64,000 nucleotides of DNA from Filimonas lacunae (lineage in GTDB: Bacteria; Bacteroidota; Bacteroidia; Chitinophagales; Chitinophagaceae): NCBI RefSeq assembly GCF_002355595.1, contig NZ_AP017422.1, positions 3,720,001-3,784,000 of the forward strand, read 5' to 3'. The notes below the pieces were generated by a model. The model was not told where the DNA came from. It made no database searches and saw only the letters and a list, made by a program, of their open reading frames with translations. Positions 1 through 8,661 of this stretch are shown here, piece after piece (positions within the stretch are counted from its first letter, which is position 1; every line of letters starts with the position of its first letter). Position numbers and translations under genes: made by a program.

Positions 1-479
1 TCAAACACATACCTAAAGTAGTGTTTATTACCGCACATGCGGAATTTGCTGTAGAGGCCTTTGAACTGGAAGCTGCGGATTACCTGGTAAAACCCGTATC
101 GTTTGACCGCTTTTTAAAATCGGTGCAGAAGATAACCCAACCCACCCGGCCCGAAGCATCCGACACTCCCCCGGCATCACATATCTTTATTAAGGTAGAT
201 AAGCGCCTGGTAAAAGTGGACTTTGCAGAGATTCGCTATATAGAAGCCATGGGTGATTACCTGAAAATACATATAGCCGGCGCTACTATGGTGAGTTATA
301 TGACCATTGGCAAGATGGAAGCACTGCTGCCCGCGAACAGGTTTATACGAATACACAGGAGCACTATTATTCATGCAGATTTTATACAGTATGTAGAAGG
401 GAATTATGTGGCAGTAGCCGGTGCACAGCTGGCTATTGGATTAACGTATAAGGAAGGGATGTTAAAAAGGTTGGGGTGA
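1..479 (+). CDS. LytTR-family response regulator, 5' end cut by window
   Basis: The reading frame is open from base 3 of the window, so the GTG at 21 is an internal Val and the true start lies upstream. The visible part holds the end of a receiver domain (FITAHAEFAVEAFE, then the conserved Lys in DYLVKPVSF) and a complete C-terminal LytTR DNA-binding domain (IRYIEAMGDYLKIH; FIRIHRSTIIH). Such proteins take a phosphoryl group from a LytS/YehU-type membrane kinase and bind promoter DNA through the LytTR beta fold. The cognate kinase is not in view and is probably just upstream. Confidence 0.9.
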   Translation, partial: KHIPKVVFITAHAEFAVEAFELEAADYLVKPVSFDRFLKSVQKITQPTRPEASDTPPASHIFIKVDKRLVKVDFAEIRYIEAMGDYLKIHIAGATMVSYMTIGKMEALLPANRFIRIHRSTIIHADFIQYVEGNYVAVAGAQLAIGLTYKEGMLKRLG

Positions 480-730
480 AAGACTCAGGAACAAGGATTA
501 TGGTTAAGGAGAGAAAACAGAGAAAGCTATTATGACACATCTATTTTTACACCGCTTACGGGAGTGTTTTCTCCTACATTTCTCCGCCTGATTTCTTTTT
601 TGCACGATCATTTTTTTAGCCCAAAAATGATATTATCCTAATAGAATAAAGTATGTTTACAAAATCTGTAAGAGACATGTAAAAGTTCTTCAAAAGGTAT
701 CTTAACATGTTTTTTTAAGGGTTTAGGGTT

Positions 731-762
731 GGCTCAAAGTTTCTACTTTGAGCCTTTTGTTT
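731..762 (+). terminator. Rho-independent terminator-like hairpin
   Basis: GGCTCAAAGT (731-740) pairs perfectly with ACTTTGAGCC (745-754) over a TTCT loop, followed by TTTTGTTT. It is about 250 bp downstream of the nearest plus-strand stop codon, so it may end a long 3' UTR or an independent small RNA. Confidence 0.7.
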
Positions 763-821
763 ATAAGCATTTCAGACTACAAACACTTTCAAATATTCAT
801 TAAACAAGTTGTTTTTATATA

Positions 822-849
822 TGTTTTACTTATTAATTTAAGTAAAACA
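822..849. repeat. Perfect 11-bp inverted repeat
   Basis: TGTTTTACTTA (822-832), spacer TTAATT, TAAGTAAAACA (839-849). It ends 8 bp before an ATG that opens a 20-codon ORF (858-920). It could be an operator for a dimeric regulator or an RNA hairpin. It has no T tract typical of a terminator. Confidence 0.55.
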
Positions 850-857
850 TTAAGCAC

Positions 858-920
858 ATGAAAGATCACCTTACATCAGGCTTATTTCAACAGGCTAAAG
901 ATGGAAATACTATAGTATAA
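858..920 (+). CDS. Possible 20-aa small ORF
   Basis: The ATG at 858 opens 20 codons (MKDHLTSGLFQQAKDGNTIV) ending in TAA at 918-920. It sits between a perfect palindrome (822-849) and a strong terminator hairpin (931-968). That arrangement resembles a self-contained small transcription unit, but the ORF is short enough to be chance. The residues LFQQAKDGN faintly recall the start of ECF sigma factors, so a degraded remnant is an alternative. There is no recognisable ribosome binding site. Confidence 0.2.
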   Translation: MKDHLTSGLFQQAKDGNTIV

Positions 921-930
921 CAGCTAAAAC

Positions 931-968
931 AAACAGGGCGTCTCATTCATAAATGAGACGCCCTGTTT
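931..968. terminator. Bidirectional terminator hairpin
   Basis: A 17-bp perfect stem: AAACAGGGCGTCTCATT (931-947), loop CATA, and its complement at 952-968. A-rich and T-rich flanks let it work in both directions. It closes the minus-strand cytochrome c/ior operon that ends at 989 and anything read rightward into it. Confidence 0.85.
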
Positions 969-988
969 ATTATGTAAAGAATGCCATT

Positions 989-1663
989 TTATTTAACATC
1001 CGCTGCCGGCGCTACCGCCCCCTTATCTATCCATAACTTGAATGTATTATAAAAATCATCATAGCTCATAGGCGGCAAGCTGCGGCCATCGCCAGGCGCC
1101 CAGGCCCATTTTACCAGGTCGGTTTTCATATGGGCTACCAGGTCTTTCAGCGTTTTGCCGTCGTTCATTTGCCTGTTTTTAATCTGCAGGGCCAGTTCGC
1201 GTGCAGTTTTGCCCTGGAATACCATTTTCATATGCGAAGGAGGTAAATGCCAGTTGGGCACGCCCGGCGGCATGTTTAAGCCGGGCGTATTAGTGCTTTG
1301 GTGGCAGTTGGTACACTTCATAGCATACAAGCCCTTGCCTTCGGGGCCGCGTTGCACACCTTGTGTATGCAAATGACTGTCATCGCCCTGCAAAGGCACA
1401 TCGCCCGTGGGATGGCAGTTCATACACCGTGGAGACATAAACACCTTGTATACTTTCAGGAAGGCCTGTTGCGACAGCACGCTGTCGCTTTCCACAACAG
1501 CTACGGCAGTGGTAGCAGCCCTGGCCTTTTTGCGCGCGCCTTTGCCCCCATCTTCCCTAAAAGAAAATATCAGCACTGCAAAGCCCGCAATTATCAGCAT
1601 GGACAACAGCGTAATGCGTTTGGGTTTTGCCCATGACAAAAAACGGTTAGTCATAACTATCAT
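989..1663 (-). CDS. Membrane-anchored di-heme cytochrome c-like protein
   Basis: 224 aa. An N-terminal membrane anchor (about residues 18-35, LLSMLIIAGFAVLIF) is followed by a periplasmic domain with two CxxCH heme c sites, CMNCH at 80-84 and CTNCH at 117-121. Met and His residues (MPPG; PPSHMKM) are candidate axial ligands. It follows iorB on the same strand after a 41-bp gap, so it probably takes electrons from the exported IorAB enzyme and passes them to the respiratory chain. That role is inferred from position. The start could also be Met4 at 1654. The downstream hairpin at 931-968 ends the operon. Confidence 0.85.
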   Translation of the reverse strand: MIVMTNRFLSWAKPKRITLLSMLIIAGFAVLIFSFREDGGKGARKKARAATTAVAVVESDSVLSQQAFLKVYKVFMSPRCMNCHPTGDVPLQGDDSHLHTQGVQRGPEGKGLYAMKCTNCHQSTNTPGLNMPPGVPNWHLPPSHMKMVFQGKTARELALQIKNRQMNDGKTLKDLVAHMKTDLVKWAWAPGDGRSLPPMSYDDFYNTFKLWIDKGAVAPAADVK

Positions 1664-1704
1664 TCATTTTTCGTGATCGTTTGTAATTCTATCTGTTACA
1701 CTAT

Positions 1705-3870
1705 CTAAGCTTTCACCAGGTCGGATGGCTGCAAAGGCAATTGCCTTACGCGCTTACCGGTGGCGGCAAAAATGGCATTGGCTATGGCTGGTGCCACCGG
1801 TGGCACACCAGGCTCGCCGGCACCGCCCATTTGCTCGTTGCTATCTACAATATGCACTTCTATGGCCGGCGCTTCGTTCATACGCACCATTTTATAGTCG
1901 TGAAAATTGCGTTGTTTTACCCGGCCCTTTTCTAACGAAATTTCGCCGTATAAAAAAGCAGTGAGGGCGAAAATGACACAGCCTTCCATTTGCGACTTCA
2001 CGCCATCGGGGTTCACCGCCAGGCCGCAATCAATAGCACACGTTACCTTATGCACCCGCAACTGTCCGTTTTGAATGGATATTTCGGCCACCTGGGCTAC
2101 ATAAGAACGAAAGCTTTCATGCACCGCCACACCATGATAATGCCCTGCCGGCAATGGCTTGCCCCACCCTGCTTTTTCTGCAGCAAGGTTCAGCGCTGCC
2201 AGGTGCCTTTTGCTTTTAAGCAGGCTGTTGCGATAAGCTACCGGGTCTTTACCTGCTGCAAAGGCCAGTTCATCTATCATCGTTTCCATTACATACCCTG
2301 TATGCGTATTCCCTACCGAGCGCCACCACAACACCGGCACCGGCAATTCGGGCGATTGCAGCTGTATCAGCTTATCCGGCACATCTGCGAGGTAAGCAGA
2401 ATCTTTAATACCTTCTACCGAGCTTTCATCCGGCTTGCTTTTGTCGGGCGGACCAAACAAAGTGTATTGATTCATAATAGACTGACCCACTATACTATGT
2501 TGCCATGCGGCCGGAAAGCCGTTAGCACCCAGGCCTACGTGTACCTTATGCAAAAAGGCAGCACGGTAATAACCGCTGCGCATATCATCTTCCCGCGTCC
2601 ACACCATTTTAATAAACTTGCCGCTGGCCCTGGCTATTTCCACTGCTTCCAGTACAAAGTCGGCCGTAGGACTGGCCCTTCTGCCAAATGCCCCGCCCAG
2701 GAAGGTGGTGTTCACCTTTACCTTTTCGGCAGGTAGTCCCAACAGTTTAGCCGCCGCTTGCTGATCGCCACCGGGCAATTGTGTACCTGTCCATATTTCG
2801 CAATGGTCATCGCTGATTTTTACGGTACAGTTCAACGGCTCCATGGGGGCATGTGCCAGGTAAGGAAACGTATATTCGGCCTGTATTGATGTTACGTTAC
2901 CTGCAAGCGCCTGCGCGGCATTACCGGTTTGTTCCGCTACCAGTCCTTTTTCATTGGCCAGCCTGCGGTAGTCTTCCAGCAAGGAATTACTATCAATAGC
3001 TTCACCCGGGCCCAGGTTCCATTGTATCTGCAACAGATCGCGCGCCTGTTTGGCAGCCCAGAAATGATCGGCCACTACTGCCACCCCGGTGGGTATCTGC
3101 ACAATATCCCGCACACCTTTCACCGCTTTGGCAGCACTGGCATCGAAGGAACGTACTTTAGCGCCAAATACGGGGCCATGCGCCACTACCGCTATCAGCA
3201 TGCCGGGAAAATGTACGTCTAAACCAAAGATGGCCGACCCATCCGACTTTGCTTTACCATCCAGCCGGTTCTTTTCCTTACCAATCAGTTTCCAGTTGGC
3301 CTTATCTTTCAGCTGCACCTTTTGCGGTACCGGCAGGGCGGCCGCCGCATTGGCCAGTTGGCCATAGCTGGCACGTTTATCACCCGCTATTACATAACCA
3401 TTTTCTGTGCGGCAGGAAGCGGGTGATACACCCAGCTTTTTAGCCCCTGCTTCTACCAGCATAGCCCTGGCCGTAGCACCCGCATTGCGGTAACGGTCAA
3501 ATTCGGAATAAGTGGTGCTGGAACCGCCCGTTATCTGCAATCCAAAAGCTGTATGCAGGTAAGGCTTGCCTGGCGGCGCATGCTGTACGGTAACCTTGCT
3601 CCAGTCGCAATCCAGTTCTTCCGCAATCAACATGGGCAAAGTAGTCCATATACCCTGTCCCATTTCTACGTGGGCCAGTATCACCTGCACCGTGTTATCC
3701 GGCAGGATATTTAAATAAGCATTCGGCTGAAAAGCATTACTCAACGGGTCGGCATCGGGCACAAACCTTTTGGCGCCGGCCGGTATAAAAAACGAAAGCA
3801 CCAGGCCGCCACTGAGCAGGCCCCCGGTTTTTAAAAAGTTGCGACGGGAATACGATGTTGTTTCGCTCAT
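1705..3870 (-). CDS. iorB: Molybdopterin-binding subunit, isoquinoline 1-oxidoreductase beta-type
   Basis: 721 aa, full length for the IorB-like branch of the xanthine oxidase family. A twin-arginine signal is present at about residues 8-17 ([10 protein letters not shown]) with a hydrophobic stretch after it. Two molybdopterin-binding halves follow. The C-terminal motif [10 protein letters not shown] carries the expected catalytic Glu (about E686). The partner subunit IorA has no signal of its own, so the folded complex is probably exported together. The natural substrate cannot be read from sequence: family members hydroxylate N-heterocycles or oxidise aldehydes. The cofactor in this group is normally molybdopterin cytosine dinucleotide, which the divergent cluster can make. 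The start overlaps the iorA stop (ATGA). Confidence 0.9.
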   Translation of the reverse strand: MSETTSYSRRNFLKTGGLLSGGLVLSFFIPAGAKRFVPDADPLSNAFQPNAYLNILPDNTVQVILAHVEMGQGIWTTLPMLIAEELDCDWSKVTVQHAPPGKPYLHTAFGLQITGGSSTTYSEFDRYRNAGATARAMLVEAGAKKLGVSPASCRTENGYVIAGDKRASYGQLANAAAALPVPQKVQLKDKANWKLIGKEKNRLDGKAKSDGSAIFGLDVHFPGMLIAVVAHGPVFGAKVRSFDASAAKAVKGVRDIVQIPTGVAVVADHFWAAKQARDLLQIQWNLGPGEAIDSNSLLEDYRRLANEKGLVAEQTGNAAQALAGNVTSIQAEYTFPYLAHAPMEPLNCTVKISDDHCEIWTGTQLPGGDQQAAAKLLGLPAEKVKVNTTFLGGAFGRRASPTADFVLEAVEIARASGKFIKMVWTREDDMRSGYYRAAFLHKVHVGLGANGFPAAWQHSIVGQSIMNQYTLFGPPDKSKPDESSVEGIKDSAYLADVPDKLIQLQSPELPVPVLWWRSVGNTHTGYVMETMIDELAFAAGKDPVAYRNSLLKSKRHLAALNLAAEKAGWGKPLPAGHYHGVAVHESFRSYVAQVAEISIQNGQLRVHKVTCAIDCGLAVNPDGVKSQMEGCVIFALTAFLYGEISLEKGRVKQRNFHDYKMVRMNEAPAIEVHIVDSNEQMGGAGEPGVPPVAPAIANAIFAATGKRVRQLPLQPSDLVKA

Positions 3871-4334
3871 TGTACACCTCCTTTATTTTGCAGTTGCGCT
3901 GCATGATGAATAGCCTGGCGTATACGGGGATAGGTACCGCAACGGCAAATATTGCCGCTCATGGCCGCATCAATATCTTCATCGGTGGGATGCGGGTTTT
4001 CACGCAGCAGCACGGCGGCCGACATAATCTGCCCGCTCTGGCAATAACCACACTGCGGCACATCCATAGCCGCCCAGGCCTGTTGCAATGGATGCAGGTG
4101 TTGTTGTCCAATACCTTCAATGGTAATCACTTTCTGGCCCTCGGCCCGCTTTACCGGTGTAACACAGGAACGCACGGCTTCTCCATTCAGGTGAACCGTA
4201 CAAGCCCCGCACTGCGCCATACCGCAGCCGAATTTGGTACCCGTTAAATGCAGTACATCCCGCAATACCCAAAGCAGGGGCATAGCAGGATCCACGTCCA
4301 CAGTATAGGAGTGGTTGTTGATGGTTAGTTTCAT
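3867..4334 (-). CDS. iorA: [2Fe-2S] subunit, isoquinoline 1-oxidoreductase alpha-type
   Basis: 155 aa, the usual size. The N-terminal plant-type ferredoxin cluster motif ([21 protein letters not shown], with its last Cys about ten residues after the triplet) is followed by the helical second cluster domain ([12 protein letters not shown] and GNICRCGTY). It has no signal peptide, so export would ride on the Tat signal of IorB. Its stop overlaps the iorB start by 4 bp, showing translational coupling. It transfers electrons from the Mo site toward an acceptor, plausibly the cytochrome c at 989-1663. The upstream region is shared with the divergent pao operon. Confidence 0.92.
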   Translation of the reverse strand: MKLTINNHSYTVDVDPAMPLLWVLRDVLHLTGTKFGCGMAQCGACTVHLNGEAVRSCVTPVKRAEGQKVITIEGIGQQHLHPLQQAWAAMDVPQCGYCQSGQIMSAAVLLRENPHPTDEDIDAAMSGNICRCGTYPRIRQAIHHAAQLQNKGGVQ

Positions 4335-4867
4335 GTACGCGTGTATTATTTATAATCTATCAGAAAATCAGTTTATCACTATCTTATAGTTACCGCAGCT
4401 GTTACAGGCAATACTTCAAAATTAACAGACCCGTAAAAAGATTATTTATAGAATTCAAACAGTTACTTACGAAAATCAAATACTTTAAATCAGCAACCGG
4501 TTTAAAAGTTAACACCATCCATATAACTTTTGTTCAACGCCGCTATAGATCAGTAATAATGGTAGTTATATCAGTGATTATGGTAGAAGTATCAGTAAAA
4601 TGTATAAAATACGAACAACAGTATGGGCCGATATTTGTGCATCTGTCTGGCTGTGCGGCAGGCACCCTACAATACCGGCTGCATGGCAGGTAACTGATGA
4701 GATGTTTGAATTTTGTAAGGAATGGTGTTTTTTTCATAATAGGCATTTGTTGTATTTGTATAGTTTTATGCAAGAACTGTCTTATACCTATTTAATGTAG
4801 CAGCATCCGCAACAAACCAGTAATTCTGCTTGTATTGCAATAACAACCAATGAATTGATGATAGTTT
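4335..4867. other. 533-bp divergent intergenic region between ior and pao operons
   Basis: It separates two divergently read molybdoenzyme operons and should hold both promoters. A TAATTTTG element on the minus strand (4424-4417) fits the Bacteroidota -7 box TAnnTTTG for iorA, but no convincing -33 box was found. A 21-bp direct repeat lies at 4549-4602. Open frames on either strand here (for example 4543-4773 minus) are low-complexity and judged non-coding. Confidence 0.55.
4549..4602. repeat. 21-bp imperfect direct repeat, 2.5 copies
   Basis: Copies start at 4549, 4570 and 4591, each opening with ATCAGT. The first two are full 21-mers (ATCAGTAATAATGGTAG.. and ATCAGTGATTATGGTAG..). The third keeps only about 12 bp. 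A period of exactly two helical turns in a divergent promoter region suggests binding of a regulator on one face of the DNA. Confidence 0.5.
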
Positions 4868-5455
4868 ATGGAAAAACAGAAGTATAGCCGACGATTCTTT
4901 TTAGGCACCTCGTCCATGGCGGCAGCCCTGGCGCTGGTACCCAGCGGTATCAAAGCCTTTTACCAGGATTTGAAAACACGCCTTCTTCCCGTTAAAAGCA
5001 TTCAAACGCTTTCTTTAATCGTTAACAAAAAAACGTACACCGTAAAAGCCGATACCCGCACTACCCTGCTGGATCTGCTGCGGGAAGAACTGGAATTGAC
5101 CGGTACTAAAAAAGGTTGCGACCATGGCCAATGCGGCGCCTGTACCGTACATGTAAATGGCGAAAGAGTACTCAGCTGCCTTACCCTGGCCGCAATGGTG
5201 CAGCACCAGCCTGTTACCACTATTGAGGGACTGGCCGAAGGCGACCAGCTACACCCTATGCAACAGGCTTTTATTGAATGCGACGGCTTCCAGTGTGGTT
5301 ATTGCACCCCCGGACAGATTATGTCGGCCGTGGCCTGCGTAAACGAAGGACATACGCATTCGGTAGAAGAGATCAAAGAATTTATGAGCGGCAATCTTTG
5401 CCGTTGCGGCGCCTATAACGGTATTGTAGAATCTATTCAAAAAGTAGCCAGATGA
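4868..5455 (+). CDS. paoA: Aldehyde oxidoreductase [2Fe-2S] subunit, PaoA-like
   Basis: 195 aa. The twin-arginine signal SRRFFLGTSS begins at residue 8 and is followed by a hydrophobic Ala-rich segment, so the protein should be exported folded. The ferredoxin domain carries [21 protein letters not shown] in two blocks, and the second cluster domain carries CGYCTPGQIMSA and CRCG. By analogy with E. coli PaoABC, only this subunit has the Tat signal and the other two subunits are carried with it. It is the first gene of a long plus-strand operon. Its stop region overlaps the start of paoB by 4 bp. Confidence 0.9.
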   Translation: MEKQKYSRRFFLGTSSMAAALALVPSGIKAFYQDLKTRLLPVKSIQTLSLIVNKKTYTVKADTRTTLLDLLREELELTGTKKGCDHGQCGACTVHVNGERVLSCLTLAAMVQHQPVTTIEGLAEGDQLHPMQQAFIECDGFQCGYCTPGQIMSAVACVNEGHTHSVEEIKEFMSGNLCRCGAYNGIVESIQKVAR

Positions 5456-6429
5456 AACCATTCACTTTACGCAAACCCAACGATGTAAAACAGGCGCTCT
5501 CCGGCAAAAGAAGCGGCGAGCAGTTTATAGCAGGCGGCACCAACCTGGTAGACCTGATGAAGAAACATATTACCGAACCGGAGGCGCTGCTGGATGTGAG
5601 CGCCGCCCTTTCCAATACCATACAAACCACTGCCGGCGGCATACGCATTGGCGCTATGGCGCGCAACAGCCATGTGGCCGGGCATGCGGATATACAGGCT
5701 CATTTTCCCCTGCTATCCAAAGCCATACTGGCGGGGGCTTCTCCACAAATCAGAAACATGGCCTCCACAGCCGGCAACCTGCTGCAACGCACCCGCTGCC
5801 CGTATTTCTACGATATCACTTTACCCTGTAACAAAAGAAAACCGGGAAGTGGCTGCGGAGCCTTACAAGGCGAAAACAGGATGCAGGCTATTGCAGGTTA
5901 CAGCGAACAATGTGTGGCCGTGCACCCATCGGATATGTGTGTAGCGCTGGCTGCATTGGATGCAACTGTTGTAATAACAGATGCTGCACACAAAACCAGC
6001 ACCATTCCGTTTGCACAGTTTCACCGGCTGCCAGGCACCACGCCGGATAAAGACAATAACCTGCCCGCACATGCGCTGATAACGGCGGTAGATATACCCA
6101 ACAATGCTTTTTATAAAAACTACGCCTACCTGAAAGTACGCGACCGTACCTCGTATGCGTTTGCACTGGTATCGGTAGCTGCTGCATTGCAACTGAACGG
6201 CTCCAGGATTATAGCCGCACGCCTTGCCTCTGGCGGTGTAGCCCACAAACCCTGGCGCTGGCAGGAAGCCGAAGCGTATTTACAGGGCAAAGAAGCCAAT
6301 GCAGCTACCTTCAGCGAAGCCGCTGCCATAGCGGTGCGCAGTACAAAACCCTTATCGCAGAACGGCTTTAAAGTACCTATGCTGCAAGGCGCTATTGCCA
6401 CTGCCTTACAAAATTGTTTAACCGCTTAA
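5452..6429 (+). CDS. paoB: FAD-binding subunit of aldehyde oxidoreductase, PaoB-like
   Basis: 325 aa, xanthine dehydrogenase medium-chain type. The FAD-binding motif AGGTNLVDLM is at about residues 27-36, and a second flavin-contact block is ASTAGNLLQRTRC. An insertion with Cys116, Cys126 and Cys135 (RCPYFYD, PCNKR, GSGCGAL) matches the extra [4Fe-4S] loop known in PaoB and 4-hydroxybenzoyl-CoA reductase. There is no signal peptide. The start overlaps the paoA stop (ATGA). It should pass electrons between the iron-sulfur subunit and an external acceptor. Confidence 0.92.
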   Translation: MKPFTLRKPNDVKQALSGKRSGEQFIAGGTNLVDLMKKHITEPEALLDVSAALSNTIQTTAGGIRIGAMARNSHVAGHADIQAHFPLLSKAILAGASPQIRNMASTAGNLLQRTRCPYFYDITLPCNKRKPGSGCGALQGENRMQAIAGYSEQCVAVHPSDMCVALAALDATVVITDAAHKTSTIPFAQFHRLPGTTPDKDNNLPAHALITAVDIPNNAFYKNYAYLKVRDRTSYAFALVSVAAALQLNGSRIIAARLASGGVAHKPWRWQEAEAYLQGKEANAATFSEAAAIAVRSTKPLSQNGFKVPMLQGAIATALQNCLTA

Positions 6430-6440
6430 CACCCGCATGT

Positions 6441-8657
6441 ATGAGATTTTTTGAGAATCAGCCGTTGGTAAATAATGCACCGGAAGGCCGTGTGGAAGGC
6501 GTAGCCAAAGTAACCGGCAGCGGTAAATATGCCGCAGAGTATAAGGTAGCCAACCAATGCTATGCTGTGCTGGTGGGCAGCACTATTGCCGCCGGTACCA
6601 TCAACCGCATTCATGTAGAAGAAGCCAAAGAACTGGCCGGTGTGCTGGACGTGATCACCCACCTGCACAAACCCATTGTACCCGGCATGGCTGATGCCGC
6701 CAAAATAAAAGAAAGCCGCTTTGGACTGCCCATATTACATACCGATACGGTTTATTTTAAAGGGCAGCCCATAGCCGTAGTAATAGCCGAAACACTGGAA
6801 GATGCCACCTATGCCGCCTCGCTGGTGTGGGCCGAGTACACCACCCGCGAAGCCAATGTAAACTTTGACCAGTTGCACCCTGGTGTTGCCACCAAAGCCG
6901 ACGGCAAAGAACGCGGCAGTGTAAGCGCCTGGGCCGATGCCCCTTATAAAGTAGATGCCAGTTACAACATACAGCACGAAGTGCATAACCCGATGGAAAT
7001 GCACGCCACCATAGCCCATTGGGAAAGTGCTGACAAACTAAAGCTGTACGATAAAAACCAGGGGGTAAATAACGTACAACGCATATTTGCCAAACTCTGG
7101 AACATACCGCCCGCTAACATTGAAGTAATCAGCGAGTTTGTAGGCGGCGGCTTTGGATCGGGCCTGCGCGTATGGCCCCATGCACTGGCCGCTATTATGG
7201 CAGCCAGACAGGTAAACCGCCCGGTGAAACTGGTGCTTACACGCCCGCAGATGTTTTTACTGGTAGGTTACCGCCCGCAATCGTGGCAACAGGTGCAGCT
7301 GGGAGCCGACAGCAACGGCCGCTTTACCGGCATCCGCCACCAGGCCAAACACAGCACTTCCCTATACGAAGATTTTAACGACGGCATTACCCGCGTTACC
7401 CGTATGGTGTACCAGATACCCAACGTAAAAACGGAAAGCGCCAATGTGCCCCTGAACCTGAGCACTCCTACCTGGATGCGTGGCCCGGGCGATTGCACCG
7501 GTGCTTTTGCTGTGGAAAGCGCTATTGATGAGTTAAGCTACCAGTTGAAAATGGACCCTGTGGCCTTGCGTTTAAAAAACCTGGCGCTGACGCAGCATCC
7601 CGAAAGCGGTAAACCCTGGAGCACTAACTTTTTAAATGAGTGTATAGAAAAAGGGGCTGCTATGATTCACTGGCAGGATCGCCAGCCGCAGCCTGCACAA
7701 CAAAAAGAGGGCGACTGGGCCATCGGGTACGGCATGGCTACGGGTATGTGGAATGCAGGGCGCGGCAACGCCGGCGCTGCCATTAAAATGCAGCCCGACG
7801 GTACCATTACTGTGCAAACGGCTATGACGGATATAGGCACGGGCACAGGCACCGCCATGCAAAATATTACGCATGAACAAACCGGCATTACCAAAAGCAA
7901 AATTAAAATAGAACTGGGCCACTCTACCCTGCCCGCCGCCCCCAGCCAGGGAGGCAGCACCGGCCTGTCCAGCATCAGTGGCGCCGTGGTAGCTACCTGT
8001 AATGCTTTAAAACAAAAGCTGGCCGGTTATGCCGCCACGCAGGAAGAAGTGTATAAAAGCGCCGCGCCGGCAGACATATTGTTATCCGACACGGGCATTT
8101 CTTACCAGACCCATAACCATCATTTTATCAGTTATAACTCTTTGTTTGAAAAGAACCACCTTACCGAAGTAGAAGTAGAAGCCAGTGCAGGCCCCGGTGC
8201 CGAAAGGCAGCAATACGCCTTCTGCTCTTCTGCCGCACATTTTTGCCGCGTAAAAGTGAATATTAAAACAGGTAAGGTAAAAATAGATAAGATGGTGGCC
8301 GTGGTGGACGGCGGAAGGATTGTAAACGAAAAAGCTGCTGCCAACCAGGTTTCGGGCGCAGCAGTAGGCGGTATTGGCATGGCCCTGATGGAAGAACAGG
8401 CCGTTGACCACCGCTATGCCAGCCTGGTGGGTAACGACCTCGCAGGCTATCACTTTGCGGTAAATGCAGATGCCCCCATTATTGAAGTGGCTTTTATTAA
8501 CAAGCCCGATACCAACAGCAACCCCAGTGGTGCCAAGGGTTTGGGCGAGGTAGGTATTATAGGTTCTGCGGCGGCAATAGCCAACGCCATCTATCACGCC
8601 ACAGGTAAACGCCTGCGCAACCTGCCTGTTACACCGGATAAAATATTACTGGCTTAA
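6441..8657 (+). CDS. paoC: Molybdopterin-binding catalytic subunit, PaoC-like
   Basis: 738 aa from the ATG at 6441, which lies 11 bp after the paoB stop. An in-frame TTG at 6414 would overlap paoB and is less likely. The N-terminal aldehyde oxidase/xanthine dehydrogenase a/b hammerhead domain (VEGVAKVTGSGKYAAEY) is followed by the molybdopterin domains. GGGFGSG and GAKGLGEVG are visible, the latter with the expected catalytic Glu (E703). It oxidises aldehydes or related compounds with water as oxygen donor in the family. Substrate specificity is not readable. The enzyme is probably periplasmic through PaoA. The next gene follows after 4 bp. Confidence 0.92.
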   Translation: MRFFENQPLVNNAPEGRVEGVAKVTGSGKYAAEYKVANQCYAVLVGSTIAAGTINRIHVEEAKELAGVLDVITHLHKPIVPGMADAAKIKESRFGLPILHTDTVYFKGQPIAVVIAETLEDATYAASLVWAEYTTREANVNFDQLHPGVATKADGKERGSVSAWADAPYKVDASYNIQHEVHNPMEMHATIAHWESADKLKLYDKNQGVNNVQRIFAKLWNIPPANIEVISEFVGGGFGSGLRVWPHALAAIMAARQVNRPVKLVLTRPQMFLLVGYRPQSWQQVQLGADSNGRFTGIRHQAKHSTSLYEDFNDGITRVTRMVYQIPNVKTESANVPLNLSTPTWMRGPGDCTGAFAVESAIDELSYQLKMDPVALRLKNLALTQHPESGKPWSTNFLNECIEKGAAMIHWQDRQPQPAQQKEGDWAIGYGMATGMWNAGRGNAGAAIKMQPDGTITVQTAMTDIGTGTGTAMQNITHEQTGITKSKIKIELGHSTLPAAPSQGGSTGLSSISGAVVATCNALKQKLAGYAATQEEVYKSAAPADILLSDTGISYQTHNHHFISYNSLFEKNHLTEVEVEASAGPGAERQQYAFCSSAAHFCRVKVNIKTGKVKIDKMVAVVDGGRIVNEKAAANQVSGAAVGGIGMALMEEQAVDHRYASLVGNDLAGYHFAVNADAPIIEVAFINKPDTNSNPSGAKGLGEVGIIGSAAAIANAIYHATGKRLRNLPVTPDKILLA

Positions 8658-8661
8658 CGGA

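Larger units (their letters stand above)
480..988. other. 509-bp intergenic region with two hairpins and a palindrome
   Basis: No long open reading frame is seen here. Three structures stand out: a stem-loop with a T tract at 731-762, a perfect inverted repeat at 822-849, and a strong bidirectional hairpin at 931-968 (each listed separately). The first hairpin lies about 250 bp after the LytTR stop codon, which leaves room for a long 3' UTR or a small RNA. The remainder is AT-rich and unremarkable. Confidence 0.6.

Noticed and set aside
21-479. GTG at 21 as start of the LytTR gene
   Set aside because: The frame is open to the window edge and residues before it fit the receiver domain, so the gene is simply cut.
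4543-4773. Minus-strand 76-codon frame in the ior/pao intergenic region
   Set aside because: Its end is made of the 21-bp tandem repeat (Thr/Ile/Asp runs), with no homology-like motif and no coupling to iorA.
6414-6440. TTG start for paoC
   Set aside because: It overlaps paoB and adds residues unlike the family; the ATG at 6441 gives the expected N-terminus.
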